DNA of 64,000 nucleotides from Micromonospora sonchi (GCF_014646235.1 NZ_BMNB01000013.1:62001-126000); one strand, 5' to 3'. Shown: positions 44,091 through 53,183, counted from the first letter of the stretch. The notes: generated by a model from the letters alone, not told the origin. A program made the numbers and translations.

Positions 44091-44378
44091 TCAGTCGGTC
44101 AGTTCGCGCGATTCGGTGGTCTCGACGACGACCAGCTCGCTGAGGCGTACCCGCAGCCGCTCGCGCAGCTCGTCCGGTGCGGACTCGTTGCCGCAGCAGC
44201 GGGCCACCAGCGCCTTGACCTCCTGCTCGATGCCGTACTCCCGCAGACACGGACCGCACTCGTCGAGGTGCTGGCGGATCAGCGTCCGGCGCTCCTGCTC
44301 ACACTCCAGGTCGAGGTAGAGGTAGACCTCGGCGAGAACCTCACGGCAATGCGTCTCGTGTGGGTCTCCACAGCTCAC
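44091..44378 (-). CDS. rsrA: Zinc-binding redox anti-sigma factor RsrA
   Basis: A 95-residue ZAS-family anti-sigma factor. The zinc motif is H-x3-C-x2-C (HLDECGPC) with an upstream HETHC element supplying the extra ligands; a CC pair follows near residue 66. Disulfide formation releases zinc and SigR during thiol stress. GGGAGGTG precedes GTG 44378, which begins one base after the sigR stop. Directly downstream of sigR, as expected. Confidence 0.95.
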   Translation of the reverse strand: MSCGDPHETHCREVLAEVYLYLDLECEQERRTLIRQHLDECGPCLREYGIEQEVKALVARCCGNESAPDELRERLRVRLSELVVVETTESRELTD

Positions 44379-44379
44379 G

Positions 44380-45195
44380 TCACACCTCCCGGCCACTGGC
44401 GGCGGTCGAACTCCGGCCCGACGATGCGGCGGAGAAGCCGCGCTCCGCGGCGTAACCCTCAAGCAGCTTGCGCAGATTACGACGCCCGCGGTGCAACCGC
44501 GACATCACGGTGCCGATCGGCGTACCCATGATCTCGGCGACCTCCTTGTAGGAGAAGCCCTCGACATCGGTCAGGTAGACCGCCAGCCGGAACTCCTCCG
44601 GCAACTGCTGGAGCGCCTCCTTGACGTCGGTGTCGGGGAGCCGGTCGAGCGCCTCGGTCTCCGCGGACCGCAGCCCTCTGGAGGTGTGCGACTCCGCCGC
44701 AGCGAGCTGCCAGTCGGTGATCTCCTCGGTGGGCGCCTGCACCGGCTGCCGCTGCCGCTTCCGGTAGGAGTTGATGTAGGTGTTGGTCAGAATCCGGTAG
44801 AGCCAGGCCTTCAGGTTCGTGCCCTGCTCGAACTGGTGGAAGGCCGCGTACGCCTTGAGGTAGGTCTCCTGGACCAGGTCCTCGGCATCCGCCGGGTTAC
44901 GCGTCATCCGCAGACCAGCCGCGTACAGCTGATCAACGAAGGGCATCGCATCCCGCTCGAACCGGGCCCTGCGCTCGTCCGTCTTCTCGGTGGTCAACCG
45001 CACATCCCCTCGGGTCGGATGCTTCCCCGCCGAGGATACGCGTCCCGACCCACCAGTAGATTCGGTTCCGACGGGTGTGCCCGTCGCCACCTCGGGCGGC
45101 GACACCGTCGCCGGCCAGTCCGGGCCAGCGAGCAGCCGCCTGAGCTGCCGCGCCTCCCGCTCGTCGCGTTCCCGGCTCCGGATCTCGGTCGGCAC
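44380..45195 (-). CDS. sigR: ECF sigma factor SigR (thiol-oxidative stress), with in-frame N-terminal extension
   Basis: A 271-residue reading frame. The ECF core starts near residue 75 ([20 protein letters not shown]) with region 2 ([17 protein letters not shown]) and region 4 ([26 protein letters not shown]). Two starts are credible. GTG 45195 (GAGGGGGGTG upstream) adds about 65 residues. TTG 44997, eight bases after GAGGGG, or GTG 45003 gives the usual 205-207-residue protein. A GGAAT-N18-CGTT SigR promoter lies 39 bp before the long start. S. coelicolor makes such a long, unstable SigR' from its autoregulated promoter. RsrA follows. Confidence 0.93.
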   Translation of the reverse strand: MPTEIRSRERDEREARQLRRLLAGPDWPATVSPPEVATGTPVGTESTGGSGRVSSAGKHPTRGDVRLTTEKTDERRARFERDAMPFVDQLYAAGLRMTRNPADAEDLVQETYLKAYAAFHQFEQGTNLKAWLYRILTNTYINSYRKRQRQPVQAPTEEITDWQLAAAESHTSRGLRSAETEALDRLPDTDVKEALQQLPEEFRLAVYLTDVEGFSYKEVAEIMGTPIGTVMSRLHRGRRNLRKLLEGYAAERGFSAASSGRSSTAASGREV

Positions 45196-45233
45196 CGGTC
45201 ACCCCCCTCGCACAGTGGTCATCCGAGGGGTTC

Positions 45234-45260
45234 AACGCCCACTGCGGGTCGCGGCATTCC
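45234..45260 (-). promoter_or_regulatory. Consensus SigR-dependent promoter upstream of sigR
   Basis: GGAAT (45260-45256) and CGTT (45237-45234) separated by 18 bases match the SigR consensus GGAAT-N18-cGTT. The box lies about 39 bp before the GTG at 45195, implying positive autoregulation and a short leader that includes the long start. Confidence 0.75.
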
Positions 45261-45436
45261 AGCCCCGTTCCTGGTCCCGCCCGCGGCCGTGCGCCGGGGC
45301 TGGGACCAGGAAGGGCCTGGGAGCCCGGTGCAACCGCCGCCCGGAGCGGGGCACGGCGACACCACCGGATGCAACGACCCGCCCCGACCGACGGAAACGG
45401 CACCGCCGACGGCGGGCCGCGCTCCGGTCGACGTGG

Positions 45437-46051
45437 TCAGGTCCGGGCCCAGCCGTGCTCGCGCAGCCAGTCGATCACCACGGCGGCCGTGGCGGCTGGG
45501 TCGCCGCGTAGGTCGTGCCGCTCGCCCGGCCGGATCACCACCCGCACCCCCGGGGCCGGTTCCGGCACGCCGAACGGATCCCGGTCACCGTTGACCACCA
45601 GCGTCGGCACGCCGGTCGCCAACTCACCGGCCCGGCTACGCTCCGGGCGCCCGGGCGGATGCAGCGGGAAGGCGAGCGCGACCACCCCGACGGCGGCCAC
45701 GGCGGCTGCGGTCCGGCAGGCCACCCGGGCCCCGCTGGACCTGCCACCCACCAGCAGCGGTACGCCTGGATGCCGGTCGCGCAACACGCCCAGCACGGCG
45801 GTCCACGCCTCGTCGAGATGCCCGGCGGGAGCCGGTGCCCGGCGGCCGGCGACCCGATAGGGCTGGGTCACCCGGGCCACTGCCAACCCGGCGGCCACCG
45901 CCGCGTCGCCGAGCGCGCGCAGATCGGGGGCGTCGACATCGCCACCCGCGCCGTGGCCGAGGACCAGCAGCGCCCGGGCGGCTTCGGCGGGCAGGCCGGT
46001 GTCGACCCGCGCCGGACCGCGCGGGGTGTCCAGGAGATCGTCGTGCGGCAC
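45437..46051 (-). CDS. Alpha/beta hydrolase (KANL3/Tex30-like)
   Basis: A 204-residue cytoplasmic hydrolase-fold protein. It has VLGHGAGGDVDAPD, the nucleophile elbow GGRSSGARV (Ser about 105), a TLVVNGDRDPFG acid region and a late His in GERHDLRG. Short alpha/beta hydrolases of this type have no established substrate. GTG 46051 gives the usual length; GTG 46081 would add ten residues. Convergent with nothing; the downstream neighbour is the sigR promoter region. Confidence 0.78.
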   Translation of the reverse strand: MPHDDLLDTPRGPARVDTGLPAEAARALLVLGHGAGGDVDAPDLRALGDAAVAAGLAVARVTQPYRVAGRRAPAPAGHLDEAWTAVLGVLRDRHPGVPLLVGGRSSGARVACRTAAAVAAVGVVALAFPLHPPGRPERSRAGELATGVPTLVVNGDRDPFGVPEPAPGVRVVIRPGERHDLRGDPAATAAVVIDWLREHGWART

Positions 46052-46159
46052 GGTCCCATTCTGCGGCCCGCGCTCGCCCACCCCGCGCCGTCCCGACGAC
46101 CTCGCCCGGCACCCGACGCGAGGTCGGACACCGCCGATCTGGATCGGGCGTGCTGGCGG

Positions 46160-46552
46160 TCAGCTCAGCGGCACCAGGGTGAGCAGCCGGTCGCGGACCG
46201 GCGGGCCCGCCTCGGCAGCGGCATCCGGATCGGGCTGCACCTCGCTGCGCCAGGCGACCAGCATCGCCCGCCGCTCGCGCGGGGTGGTGCCGCCCCACAC
46301 GCCGTGGCAGTCACCGACCTCCAGCGCCCAGGCCAGGCAGGAGCCCTGCACGTCGCAGCTGTGGCAGAGCGCCACCGCGGCGTCGGCCGGCTCGTTCGGC
46401 GCCGGAAAGAACGTCTCCGGGTCGACGCTCTGGCACGTGCCTCTGGTGCGCCAGGCTTCGTCCTGTCGACGTTCTTGCAGGGCACGCAGCAGCCGCGGAT
46501 CACGTCGCGCGGCGGCCACCTCGTGCGGACGGGGCATACGCGCCCGGGTCAT
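46160..46552 (-). CDS. WhiB-family transcription factor (second Wbl)
   Basis: A 130-residue Wbl protein with a longer basic N-terminus (1-38). The cluster cysteines appear in RGTCQSVDPETFF, ALCHSC and GSCLAW, followed by the GVWGG turn and TPRERRAML. It is not the WhiB1 type of 33116-33373: the N-terminus is longer and the C-terminus is acidic, not basic. I cannot assign the subclass with confidence. GGGGGAGGTGGGTGG precedes the ATG at 46552. Confidence 0.88.
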   Translation of the reverse strand: MTRARMPRPHEVAAARRDPRLLRALQERRQDEAWRTRGTCQSVDPETFFPAPNEPADAAVALCHSCDVQGSCLAWALEVGDCHGVWGGTTPRERRAMLVAWRSEVQPDPDAAAEAGPPVRDRLLTLVPLS

Positions 46553-46747
46553 CCACCCACCTCCCCCGTGGGATCAGAAATATCGATGGAGGGCGTTCAC
46601 AGGGCGCGAACGACACCGCCACCGGCGCTGTGTTCTATCGCATTTACCGATGCGAGGACAAGACCCTGCCGGGAAGTTGCCAGAACGGTTGTGCGACGTT
46701 TCGCCCGCAACCCCGGCAAATCACTCCCGACAATGCGCGACCGGTAA

Positions 46748-47458
46748 TCAGAACAGCGTCATGTCCTCCGGTGTCGTGGGCTGCGTCGAGGGCACCCGGG
46801 CGGTGAGTTGTGGGCCGTCGTTGCGGACATCGCCCACCGCCGGCCCCACCGGCCGGATCTCCAACCCGGCGAGCCAGTCGAGCGGCGGGGGCGCGAGCAA
46901 CTCGGCCGGGTCGCCGGCCGTTCCCAGCCAGCCCGCCCACTGCTGCGGCGGCAGGAGCAGCGGCATCCGGTCGTGCACCTCGGCCAGCTCACCGAGCGCG
47001 GCGGTGGTCAGCACGCTGCAGGTCAGTAGCGGGGCCGCAGAGCCGTCCCAGACCGACCAGATGCCGGCGAAGGCGAGCACCGACCCGTCCCGCGGGGTGA
47101 GGTAGTACGGCTGCTTCGCTCCGTCCGGCCGGCGGACCCACTCGTACCAGCCGTCGGCCGGGATCAGGCAGCGCCGACGGGCGAAGGCGGAAGCGTACGC
47201 CCGGCTGGTCGCCACCGTCTCGGCCCGCGCGTTGATCATCCGGGCGGCGCCGGCGGGTGAGCGGGACCAGGCGGGCACCAGCCCCCAGCGACCACGCGAG
47301 AGCGCCCGATGCCCCTCGGCGCCGACCCGGATCAACGGCACCGGGTCGGTCGGCGCGACGTTGTAATCGGCGACGAGCTTGCCGCCGGTCTCGTCGACGG
47401 CCTCGAAGAGGCCGCTCAGGTCGCCGGCGCTCCGGGTCGTGGCGTACCTCCCGCACAT
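46748..47458 (-). CDS. SRAP/HMCES-family abasic-site response protein (YedK type)
   Basis: A 236-residue SRAP protein. Cys2 after Met removal (MCGRY) is the residue that forms a thiazolidine crosslink with abasic sites in single-stranded DNA. Asn33, Asn76-Arg78-Glu80, Glu106 (GWYEW) and His162 (HDRMP) complete the active site. The ATG is seven bases after TAGCGT with no ribosome site, so it is probably leaderless. Divergent from aroA across about 100 bp. Confidence 0.93.
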   Translation of the reverse strand: MCGRYATTRSAGDLSGLFEAVDETGGKLVADYNVAPTDPVPLIRVGAEGHRALSRGRWGLVPAWSRSPAGAARMINARAETVATSRAYASAFARRRCLIPADGWYEWVRRPDGAKQPYYLTPRDGSVLAFAGIWSVWDGSAAPLLTCSVLTTAALGELAEVHDRMPLLLPPQQWAGWLGTAGDPAELLAPPPLDWLAGLEIRPVGPAVGDVRNDGPQLTARVPSTQPTTPEDMTLF

Positions 47459-47562
47459 GTGGCACACGCTAGCGCGGTGTCGGCCGTCACGATGTCCCGT
47501 CCACCGGGAGGAGCGGCGTGGGCCACGACCGGCGCCGCGCGCGACACGGCAGAATAGGGGGC

Positions 47563-48864
47563 GTGGGGAATCTGACCGCGACCCGGCCGCCACAGCCGTG
47601 GACCGCCCCGACCGCCAGTGACCCGGTCTCGGCGTCGTTGCGCCTGCCCGGCTCCAAGTCGATGACCAACCGGGCACTGGTGCTCAGCGCGCTGGCCACC
47701 GGCCCCTCGACGCTGGCCAAACCGCTGCGCGCCCGGGACACCGAACTGATGGCCGCGGGGCTGCGCGCAATGGGCGCACATGTCTCGATCGCCGACGACG
47801 AGCGCTGGCTGCTCCGGCCGCACCGGCTCGTCGGCCCGGCGCACGTCGACGTCGGGCTCGCCGGCACGATCATGCGATTCGTGCCACCGGTCGCGGGGCT
47901 GGCCGACGGGCAGGTCACCTTCGACGGCGATCCGGCCGCGCGCACCCGGCCGCTCGGGCCGCTGATCGAGGCGCTGCGCTCGCTCGGGGTGCGCATCGAC
48001 ACCACCGGTCCCGGCAGCCTGCCGCTGGTGGTCCAGGGCACCGGCCGGGTCACCGGCGGCGAGGTGGTGATCGACGCCTCGGCCTCCAGCCAGCTCGTCT
48101 CGGGGCTGCTGCTGGCCGCGCCGCGTTTCGACCGGGGCCTGGTGGTCCGGCACGTCGGCCCGCCCGTGCCCTCCGCGCCCCACCTGCGGATGACCGTACG
48201 CATGCTGCGCGCCGCCGGCGCGGCGGTCGACGACAGCACGACCGACGTCTGGGTGGTCGAGCCGGGTCCGCTGACCGGACGCGGCTGGGAGATCGAGCCG
48301 GACCTCTCCGGCGCGGTGCCGTTCTTCGCCGCCGCCCTGGTCACCGGCGGTGAGGTGACCCTCCAGGGCTGGCCGCGCGGCAGCGCCCAGCCGGTCGAGC
48401 TGCTCCGGCCGCTGTTGGAGCAGATGGGCGCCGAGGTCGCGCTGACCACCGAGGGGCTGACCGTGCGGGGCGGCGGGCGGGTGCACGGCCTGCACGCCGA
48501 CCTGTCGGACGTCAGCGAGCTGACCCCGGTGCTGGCCGCGCTGGCGATGCTCGCCGACTCCCCCTCGGTGCTCACCGGGGTGGGCCACATCCGTGGCCAC
48601 GAGACCGACCGGCTCGCCGCCCTGGCCCGCGAGTTCACCGCGCTCGGCGCGGACGTGACCGAGGAGCCCGACGGGCTCCAGATCCGGCCCCGCCCGCTGC
48701 GCGGCGGAATGTTCCGAACGTACGACGACCATCGGATGGCGCACGCGGCGGCGGTGGTCGGCCTCGCCGTGCCCGGCATCGAGCTGGACGACGTGGCGTG
48801 CACCTCGAAGACCATGCCCGAGTTCCCGGCACTATGGTCGACGATGGTGACCGGCAAGAGCTGA
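47563..48864 (+). CDS. aroA: 3-phosphoshikimate 1-carboxyvinyltransferase (EPSP synthase)
   Basis: A 433-residue enzyme of the shikimate pathway joining PEP to shikimate-3-phosphate. It has the LPGSKSMTNRAL signature (about residues 28-39), GLAGTIMRF, ASASSQLVSGLLL, and a C-terminal YDDHRMAHAAAV. GTG 47563 lies seven bases after CAGAAT; frames further upstream lack start signals. rsgA and hisN follow in the same direction. Confidence 0.96.
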   Translation: MGNLTATRPPQPWTAPTASDPVSASLRLPGSKSMTNRALVLSALATGPSTLAKPLRARDTELMAAGLRAMGAHVSIADDERWLLRPHRLVGPAHVDVGLAGTIMRFVPPVAGLADGQVTFDGDPAARTRPLGPLIEALRSLGVRIDTTGPGSLPLVVQGTGRVTGGEVVIDASASSQLVSGLLLAAPRFDRGLVVRHVGPPVPSAPHLRMTVRMLRAAGAAVDDSTTDVWVVEPGPLTGRGWEIEPDLSGAVPFFAAALVTGGEVTLQGWPRGSAQPVELLRPLLEQMGAEVALTTEGLTVRGGGRVHGLHADLSDVSELTPVLAALAMLADSPSVLTGVGHIRGHETDRLAALAREFTALGADVTEEPDGLQIRPRPLRGGMFRTYDDHRMAHAAAVVGLAVPGIELDDVACTSKTMPEFPALWSTMVTGKS

Positions 48865-48885
48865 GCGATCAGGTTAGGAGCGGCC

Positions 48886-50022
48886 CTGGCCACCAGGCGG
48901 CGGGAGTACGACGAGGACGATGTCCGGGTCCGGCCCGGCAGGTCCTCGCGTCCGCGTACCCGCACCCGCCCCCGGCACGCCGACGCGAGGGACGGCTTCG
49001 TCATCGCCGTGGACCGGGGGCGCTACACCTGCGTGCTGGCCGGCGTCGGGGCGGACGAACCGACGGTCACCGCGATGCGCGCCCGCGAGTTGGGGCGCAA
49101 GTCGGTGGTGGTCGGCGACCGGGTCGGCCTGGTCGGCGACACCTCGGGCGCGCCCGGCGCGCTGGCCCGCATCGTCCGGATCGAGCCGCGCCGCTCGGTG
49201 CTGCGCCGCACCGCCGAGGACGACGCCAGCACCGCCGAGGGGCGGTTGGAACGGGTGGTGGTCGCCAACGCCGACCAGCTCGTGATCGTCAGCGCGCTGG
49301 CCGACCCGCCGCCGCGCACCGGGTTCATCGACCGCTGCCTGGTGGCCGCGTACGACGCGGACATCGAGCCGTTGCTCTGCCTGACCAAGGCCGACCTGGC
49401 CGGCCCGGAGGCGGTGCTCGACTACTACACCGAGCTGGAGCTGCCGTACGTGCTGATCCGGCCGGACTCGCCGCTGGACGCGCTGCGCAGCCTGCTCGCC
49501 GGTCGGCTCTCGGTGCTCGTCGGGCACTCCGGGGTGGGCAAGTCGACGCTGGTCAACCGCCTGGTGCCGGAGGCCGAGCGGGCGGTCGGCGCGGTCAGCG
49601 CGATCGGTCGGGGCCGACACACCTCCACCAGCGCGGTGGCGCTGCGGCTGCCCGCCCTGCCCGGCGCCGACGACGACCCCGGCTGGATCGTGGACACCCC
49701 TGGCGTACGCAGCTTCGGGCTGGCGCACGTCTCGGCCGAGAGCCTGCTGCACGGCTTCCCGGATCTCGTGGCGGCCACCGTCGACTGCCCGGCGAACTGC
49801 CCGCACACTGCTGACGAGGCCGACTGCGCGCTGGGTGCCTGGGTCGCCGACGGTCGGGCCGATCCCCGCCGGCTGGCCTCGTACCGCCGATTGCTGGCCT
49901 CCCAGGCCGGCGAGCCCGACCCACGCGGCGAGCCCGACCCACGTGGCCAGAGCGACCCGCGCGACCCACGTGGCCAGAGCGACCCGCGCGGCCAGGCCGA
50001 CCCGCGTGGACGCGCGGAGTGA
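48886..50022 (+). CDS. rsgA: Ribosome small subunit-dependent GTPase RsgA, apparently with a CTG start
   Basis: A 378-residue circularly permuted GTPase. An N-terminal basic leader and OB fold (DEDDVRVRPG, then FVIAVDRGRYTCVL) are followed by G4 (LCLTKADLAG), G1 (GHSGVGKST), G3 (DTPGVRSFG) and a zinc knuckle (DCPANCPHT...DC). It helps mature the 30S subunit. No ATG, GTG or TTG lies in frame between the upstream TGA and DEDDVRVRPG; CTG 48886, five bases after AGGAG, is the only candidate keeping the N-terminus. The C-terminus ends in DPRG repeats. Confidence 0.9.
   Translation: MATRRREYDEDDVRVRPGRSSRPRTRTRPRHADARDGFVIAVDRGRYTCVLAGVGADEPTVTAMRARELGRKSVVVGDRVGLVGDTSGAPGALARIVRIEPRRSVLRRTAEDDASTAEGRLERVVVANADQLVIVSALADPPPRTGFIDRCLVAAYDADIEPLLCLTKADLAGPEAVLDYYTELELPYVLIRPDSPLDALRSLLAGRLSVLVGHSGVGKSTLVNRLVPEAERAVGAVSAIGRGRHTSTSAVALRLPALPGADDDPGWIVDTPGVRSFGLAHVSAESLLHGFPDLVAATVDCPANCPHTADEADCALGAWVADGRADPRRLASYRRLLASQAGEPDPRGEPDPRGQSDPRDPRGQSDPRGQADPRGRAE
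49909..50010 (+). repeat. Tandem DPRG-coding repeat at the end of rsgA
   Basis: Six to seven imperfect 12-15 bp units encode PDPRGE/SDPRGQ peptides. In frame and terminal; probably variable between strains. Confidence 0.8.
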
Positions 50023-50068
50023 GCGGGGTGCCGGCCCCGCCGGCCGGTGCCTCGCTACGGTGTCCGGC

Positions 50069-50872
50069 ATGACCGGATACGCCGACGAACTCGCCCTCGC
50101 CCATCGGCTCGCCGACGCCGCCGACGCCCTCTCCACGGCCCGTTTCCGCGCGCTCGACCTGCGGGTCGAGTCGAAACCCGACCTGACCCCGGTCTCCGAC
50201 GCGGACACCGCCGTGGAACGGGAGATCCGCGCTCTGCTCGCCGCGGAGCGCCCCGGCGACGGGCTGCTCGGCGAGGAGTACGGCGCCACGCCGGCCGCCG
50301 GAGCGCGGCAGTGGGTGGTGGACCCGATCGACGGCACCAAGAACTTCGTGCGGGGCGTGCCGATCTGGGCCACCCTGATCGCACTGCTGGTCGACGGCCG
50401 GCCGGTCGTCGGGGTGGTCTCCGCGCCGGCGCTGGGCCGACGCTGGTGGGCGGCGCACGGCACCGGCGCGTACGCGGGCCCCGACGCCACCCGGGGCGAG
50501 CAGATCCGGGTCTCCCGGGTACGCGAGCTGGCCGACGCCAGCCTCTGTTACTCCTCGCTGGAGGGCTGGGAGCAGGCCGGGCGGCTGGAGCCGATGCTCC
50601 AGCTGATGCGGGACACCTGGCGCAGCCGGGCGTACGGCGACTTCTACGGTTACATGCTGTTGGCCGAGGGCACGCTGGACGTGATGGTCGAACCCGAACT
50701 GTCGCTCTGGGACGTGGCCGCGCTGGTACCCATCGTGACCGAGGCCGGGGGAACCTTCACCGACCTGGCCGGCCGTCCCGCTCCCGCGGGAGCCGAGAAC
50801 AGCGCCGTAGCCAGCAACGGTGCTCTGCATCCCGACATCCTCGGCAGGCTGGGTCGGCCGACCGCGCACTGA
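50069..50872 (+). CDS. hisN: Inositol-phosphatase-family histidinol-phosphatase
   Basis: A 267-residue metal-dependent phosphatase with the motifs GEEYG (metal Glu), DPIDGTKNF and, near the end, WDVAALVPIVTEAGG. The order aroA-rsgA-hisN is common in actinobacteria, where this member acts as histidinol-phosphatase in histidine synthesis; inositol monophosphatase activity cannot be excluded. ATG 50069 is seven bases after TACGGT with no ribosome site (leaderless type). Confidence 0.9.
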   Translation: MTGYADELALAHRLADAADALSTARFRALDLRVESKPDLTPVSDADTAVEREIRALLAAERPGDGLLGEEYGATPAAGARQWVVDPIDGTKNFVRGVPIWATLIALLVDGRPVVGVVSAPALGRRWWAAHGTGAYAGPDATRGEQIRVSRVRELADASLCYSSLEGWEQAGRLEPMLQLMRDTWRSRAYGDFYGYMLLAEGTLDVMVEPELSLWDVAALVPIVTEAGGTFTDLAGRPAPAGAENSAVASNGALHPDILGRLGRPTAH

Positions 50873-50898
50873 CGCCAGGTAACCTCTATCCTCGCCAG

Positions 50899-51783
50899 GT
50901 GGCTACCGCTGGTTGGTGTTTCCTGGCGGCGATGATCGTCGCGTACGGCATCGCCAATCTGTTGCAGTCGGTCGCCGCCGCCCGGACCACGGTGCATCAC
51001 TCCTTCGATCCCGGGTTGTTGCTGCGCCTGGCCGGGCACCGCACCTACCTGGTCGGCCTGGTCTGCCAGGTGGCCGGGTTCGTGCTGGCCTTCCTGGCCC
51101 GTCGGGATCTGCCGCTGTTCCTGGTTCAGGCGAGCGTGGCGGCTGGGCTGGGGGTCACCGCCATCCTCGGCGTGGTGGTGCTGAAGTGGCGGCTGCCGGC
51201 GGCCGAGATCGTGCTGCTCCTGCTGCTCTTCGCCGGGATCAGCGCGCTGGTGCTCGCCGCCCGGCCGGCGCCGTCGAAACCTCTGGGTACGGCGGGCATG
51301 CTGGCCCTGCTGGTGACCCTCGTGGTGATCGCGGTGCTGGGTTTCTTCGCGGTCCGGCTGCGCGGCGCCCCCGGCTCGGTGGCCCTCGGCTCGCTGGCCG
51401 GGCTGGGCTTCTCCGCCGCCGCGGTGGCCGCCCGGCCGCTGGCCTCCGCGCCGAGCTGGGAGGCGTTCCTCACCGACCCACTGCTCTACCTGCTCGTCGG
51501 GCACTCCGTCGTCGGCCAGCTCCTGCTCGGGCTGGCGATGCAGCGCGGTTCCACCACCGCCGCGGTGGCCGCCATGGACGCCGCCGGCGCGGTGCCCGCC
51601 GCGATCATCGGCCTGGTGCTGCTCAACGACAAGATCTGGCCGGGCCGGGAGTGGCTCGCCGGCATCGGCTTCCTGATCACCCTCGCCTCGGTCATCGGGC
51701 TCACCCGGTACGCCGAACCACAGCATCACCACGCCGTGGCCCAGAGGTCCACCCGCGCCGTCATCGCCGCCGGCAAGGTGTAA
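50899..51783 (+). CDS. EamA/DMT-family membrane transporter
   Basis: A 294-residue protein with nine or ten hydrophobic helices arranged as two repeats (about 5-140 and 150-280), typical of the drug/metabolite transporter superfamily. A last cytoplasmic tail carries HHH. GTG 50899 lies six bases after TATCCT; no ribosome site. It may share the hisN transcript. Substrate unknown. Its stop overlaps the paired-hairpin repeat. Confidence 0.82.
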   Translation: MATAGWCFLAAMIVAYGIANLLQSVAAARTTVHHSFDPGLLLRLAGHRTYLVGLVCQVAGFVLAFLARRDLPLFLVQASVAAGLGVTAILGVVVLKWRLPAAEIVLLLLLFAGISALVLAARPAPSKPLGTAGMLALLVTLVVIAVLGFFAVRLRGAPGSVALGSLAGLGFSAAAVAARPLASAPSWEAFLTDPLLYLLVGHSVVGQLLLGLAMQRGSTTAAVAAMDAAGAVPAAIIGLVLLNDKIWPGREWLAGIGFLITLASVIGLTRYAEPQHHHAVAQRSTRAVIAAGKV

Positions 51784-51835
51784 GGAAGGGCCCCTTCTTA
51801 ACGCCTCGTGTAGAGGAAGGGCCCCTTTTTAACAC
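51779..51835 (-). repeat. Paired-hairpin repeat, copy 3 (inverted relative to copies 1 and 2)
   Basis: Read on the minus strand: GTTAAAAAGGGGCCCTTCC, spacer TCTACACGAGGC, then GTTAAGAAGGGGCCCTTCC. It fills the gap between two convergent genes and includes the last base pairs of the transporter gene. Confidence 0.8.
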
Positions 51836-51844
51836 CCGGCACGC

Positions 51845-53047
51845 TCAGGCGGCCTCGACCGGTTTTCGCCGGCCGACCACCCGCTCGTACAGCCGCTCCA
51901 GGGCGGCCGCCGTCCGTTCCCAGGTGTAGCTGCACCGCACCCGGTCCACCGCCGCGTGCCCGTACGCGAACCGGCCCGCGTTGTCGGTGAGCAGTCGGCG
52001 CAGCGTCATCCCGAGGGCGCGTACGTCGCCCGGCGGCACCAGCTTCCCGGTGACCTCGTCGACCACGGCGTCGGCGATGCCACCCATGGCGTAGCCGATC
52101 ACCGGGACACCGCAGGCCATCGCCTCCAGCGACACCCGCCCGGCCGACGAGTAACGCGGGGTGCAGGCGACCACGTCGGCCGAGCGGTACCAGGTGGCCA
52201 TCTGGCCGTGCGGCACCGCGCCCACCAGCTCCACCTGCTCGGCCACGCCCGCGCGCTCGGCCAACTCGCGCAGCCGGCGGGCCTCGGCGTGGTTGGCCAG
52301 CCGGTCGGTTGGCGGACCGCCGGCGATCACCAACTCCGCGTCGCCGACCAGGCGCATGGCCCGGATCAGGTCCTCCTGGCCGTGGCCCCGGGAGAGCCCG
52401 CCCACCGAGAGGATCCGCGGCCGCTGCTCGCGCGGAGCGGCCTCGCCGTCAGGGCGGAACTGTTCGGTGTCCACGCCGGTCGGGACCAGCGCGACCGAGG
52501 CACGTTGCAGACCCATCCGGGTCAGCTCGTCCACCTCGTCGTTGCACTGGGCGACCGCGATGTCGATCGCCCTGGTCAGCGCGCGCTCAAGTGGGATGCG
52601 GGCACCCGGGCCGTCGTACTGCGGGCCGAGGTGCCGCAGCTGTTCCATGCCGATCGAGTGGAACGTCTGCACCATCGGGATGTCGGTCTGCCGGACGGCG
52701 TGCGCGGCGGCCAGCCCGCCGATCCAGTAGTGGCCGTGCACCACCTCCGGAGTCCAGTCGCCGGTCCACTGGTCGGCCAGCCACTGGCCCAGTTCGGCCA
52801 CGTACGGCACCAGCTCGGCGGTGGGGATCGGTGCGACCGGTCCGACCGGTGCCCGGTGCAACCGGTAGCCGTCCACGACGACGCTCTCGGCCGCCTCGGG
52901 ATCGTCCCGCCGGGTGTACACCCGGACGTCGTGTCCTCGCCCGGCCAGTTCGGCAGCCACCCGTGCGATGTGCTGGTAGGTGCCGACGACGGTACTGTCG
53001 CCGGACGGTGGCGCAGCGGCGTGGGCGCAGACGAGGCCGACGCGCAC
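51845..53047 (-). CDS. GT4-family glycosyltransferase (MshA/sucrose-synthase-like)
   Basis: A 400-residue GT-B glycosyltransferase. It opens RVGLVCAHAAAPPSGDSTVVGTY-like (N-terminal nucleotide-sugar fold), has VVHGHYWIGGLAA and QTFHSIG, an LSVGGLSRGHGQEDLIRA hinge, and SSAGRVSLEAMACGVPVI near the C-terminus. GGAGGTG precedes GTG 53047. It resembles MshA-like and phosphatidyl-inositol-mannosyl-type enzymes, but the genes for mycothiol synthesis are not adjacent. Convergent with the EamA gene. Confidence 0.88.
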   Translation of the reverse strand: MRVGLVCAHAAAPPSGDSTVVGTYQHIARVAAELAGRGHDVRVYTRRDDPEAAESVVVDGYRLHRAPVGPVAPIPTAELVPYVAELGQWLADQWTGDWTPEVVHGHYWIGGLAAAHAVRQTDIPMVQTFHSIGMEQLRHLGPQYDGPGARIPLERALTRAIDIAVAQCNDEVDELTRMGLQRASVALVPTGVDTEQFRPDGEAAPREQRPRILSVGGLSRGHGQEDLIRAMRLVGDAELVIAGGPPTDRLANHAEARRLRELAERAGVAEQVELVGAVPHGQMATWYRSADVVACTPRYSSAGRVSLEAMACGVPVIGYAMGGIADAVVDEVTGKLVPPGDVRALGMTLRRLLTDNAGRFAYGHAAVDRVRCSYTWERTAAALERLYERVVGRRKPVEAA

Positions 53048-53183
53048 GGGTCACCTCCATGCGGATGAGGCGGTGGTCCTCCGGTCAAAGCGTCCCATTA
53101 ACCCGGCCCCGAGGAGCCGAAACCTGGCAGATCGGCATGGGCGGCTGCGGTTACGCGGGGAGGGCAGCGGGTAGTGCTCAGGC

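Noticed and set aside
49909..50010. Second regular short-repeat block suspected as an array.
   Set aside because: Codes for DPRG repeats in frame with rsgA; no spacers.
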